Assembly (NCBI RefSeq): GCF_938045535.1
Contig: NZ_CALIMQ010000139.1
Location: forward strand, 1 to 5,947
DNA from: an uncultured Campylobacter sp.
Lineage (GTDB): Bacteria; Campylobacterota; Campylobacteria; Campylobacterales; Campylobacteraceae
Reading direction: 5' to 3'
Length of the DNA stretch: 5,947 bases
The position numbers and the translations under genes were made by a program. The notes below the pieces were generated by a model. That model searched no databases and had not been told where the DNA came from. It saw only the letters and a program-made list of their open reading frames with translations. How positions within the stretch are numbered: the stretch's first letter is position 1; every line of letters begins with the position of its first letter. Positions 5,833 to 5,947 of the stretch are shown here, in pieces.

Positions 5833-5847
5833 AAATTTTAAAATTTA
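5832..5847. repeat. 16-bp AT palindrome overlapping the prs stop codon
   Basis: This is a perfect 16-base palindrome with core AAATTTTAAAATTT. The same 14-base core occurs at 26-39, 1122-1135, 1181-1194 and 3432-3445 in this window, four times between genes and once inside hemL, where it encodes part of KILKF. It includes the minus-strand prs stop at 5845-5847. It may act in termination or be a genome-wide favoured word. Confidence 0.5.
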
Positions 5848-5947
5848 TTTGAACAAGCTATTTACGCTCTCGTCGTGATATACGCGTCTGATGACCTCGC
5901 CGAAGAGCGGAGCGACGCTGATTACCTTGATGCGGTCGCTTTCCTGC
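5845..5947 (-). CDS. prs: Ribose-phosphate pyrophosphokinase, C-terminal end (partial)
   Basis: Only the last 33 codons are inside the window; the gene continues beyond the right edge. The translated end reads QESDRIKVISVAPLFGEVIR and then RVYHDESVNSLFK before a TAA stop. The VISVAPLFGEAIRR...ESVNSLF pattern is the conserved C-terminus of bacterial PRPP synthetase. The enzyme makes 5-phosphoribosyl-1-pyrophosphate from ribose-5-phosphate and ATP for nucleotide, histidine, tryptophan and NAD synthesis in the cytoplasm. It converges on the hemL operon with a 38-base spacer and is functionally unrelated to it. Its active site and start lie outside the window. Confidence 0.93.
   Translation of the reverse strand, partial: QESDRIKVISVAPLFGEVIRRVYHDESVNSLFK

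Noticed and set aside
1..5947. CRISPR array, tRNA, rRNA, transposase or phage integration site
   Set aside because: I saw no regularly spaced identical repeats, no cloverleaf or rRNA signature, and no transposase or integrase motif on either strand.

Overview
The window looks like a chromosomal segment of a Campylobacter-type epsilonproteobacterium (Campylobacterota). The evidence is the mix of fairly GC-rich codons with very frequent AAATTT and AAATTTTAA words, an extended TGnTATAAT -10 box, AAGGA-type ribosome binding sites, and the gene set: an ArsRS-like two-component system, then a small cytochrome c, hemL, an AtpZ/AtpI-like protein and a small membrane protein. The base composition is higher in GC than C. 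jejuni and would suit an oral species such as C. gracilis, C. showae or C. rectus. That species guess is inference only.

Layout. Positions 1-143 hold AT-rich leader DNA with a clear extended -10 promoter for the first gene. Positions 144-821 encode an OmpR/PhoB-type response regulator. Positions 822-1353 are a 532-base gap with no convincing gene. It is unusually rich in short palindromes and inverted repeats and holds a possible promoter. From 1354 to 5806 five genes run on the plus strand: sensor histidine kinase (1354-2595), class I cytochrome c (2592-3038), hemL (3035-4306), AtpZ-like protein (4338-4637) and a four-helix membrane protein (4634-5806). Three of the four junctions are 4-base start/stop overlaps (ATGA, ATGA, TTGA), so this is almost certainly one translationally coupled operon. 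From 5845 to the right edge the C-terminus of ribose-phosphate pyrophosphokinase (prs) lies on the minus strand, convergent with the operon.

How it may work together. Regulator and kinase are probably partners although separated by half a kilobase. The kinase is coupled to a cytochrome c gene and to hemL, the second step of C5-pathway tetrapyrrole synthesis. This suggests that sensing of the envelope state, heme supply and a heme protein are co-expressed. The last two genes encode small membrane proteins whose shared overlap suggests a joint function.

The most unusual item is the last gene. A compact four-helix membrane protein carries about 255 residues of acidic, Ser/Gly/Asp/Asn-rich low-complexity sequence between helices 2 and 3, built partly from degenerate repeats that include a recurring Gly-Glu/Asp-x-Cys motif. 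No CRISPR array, tRNA, rRNA or intact mobile element was seen.
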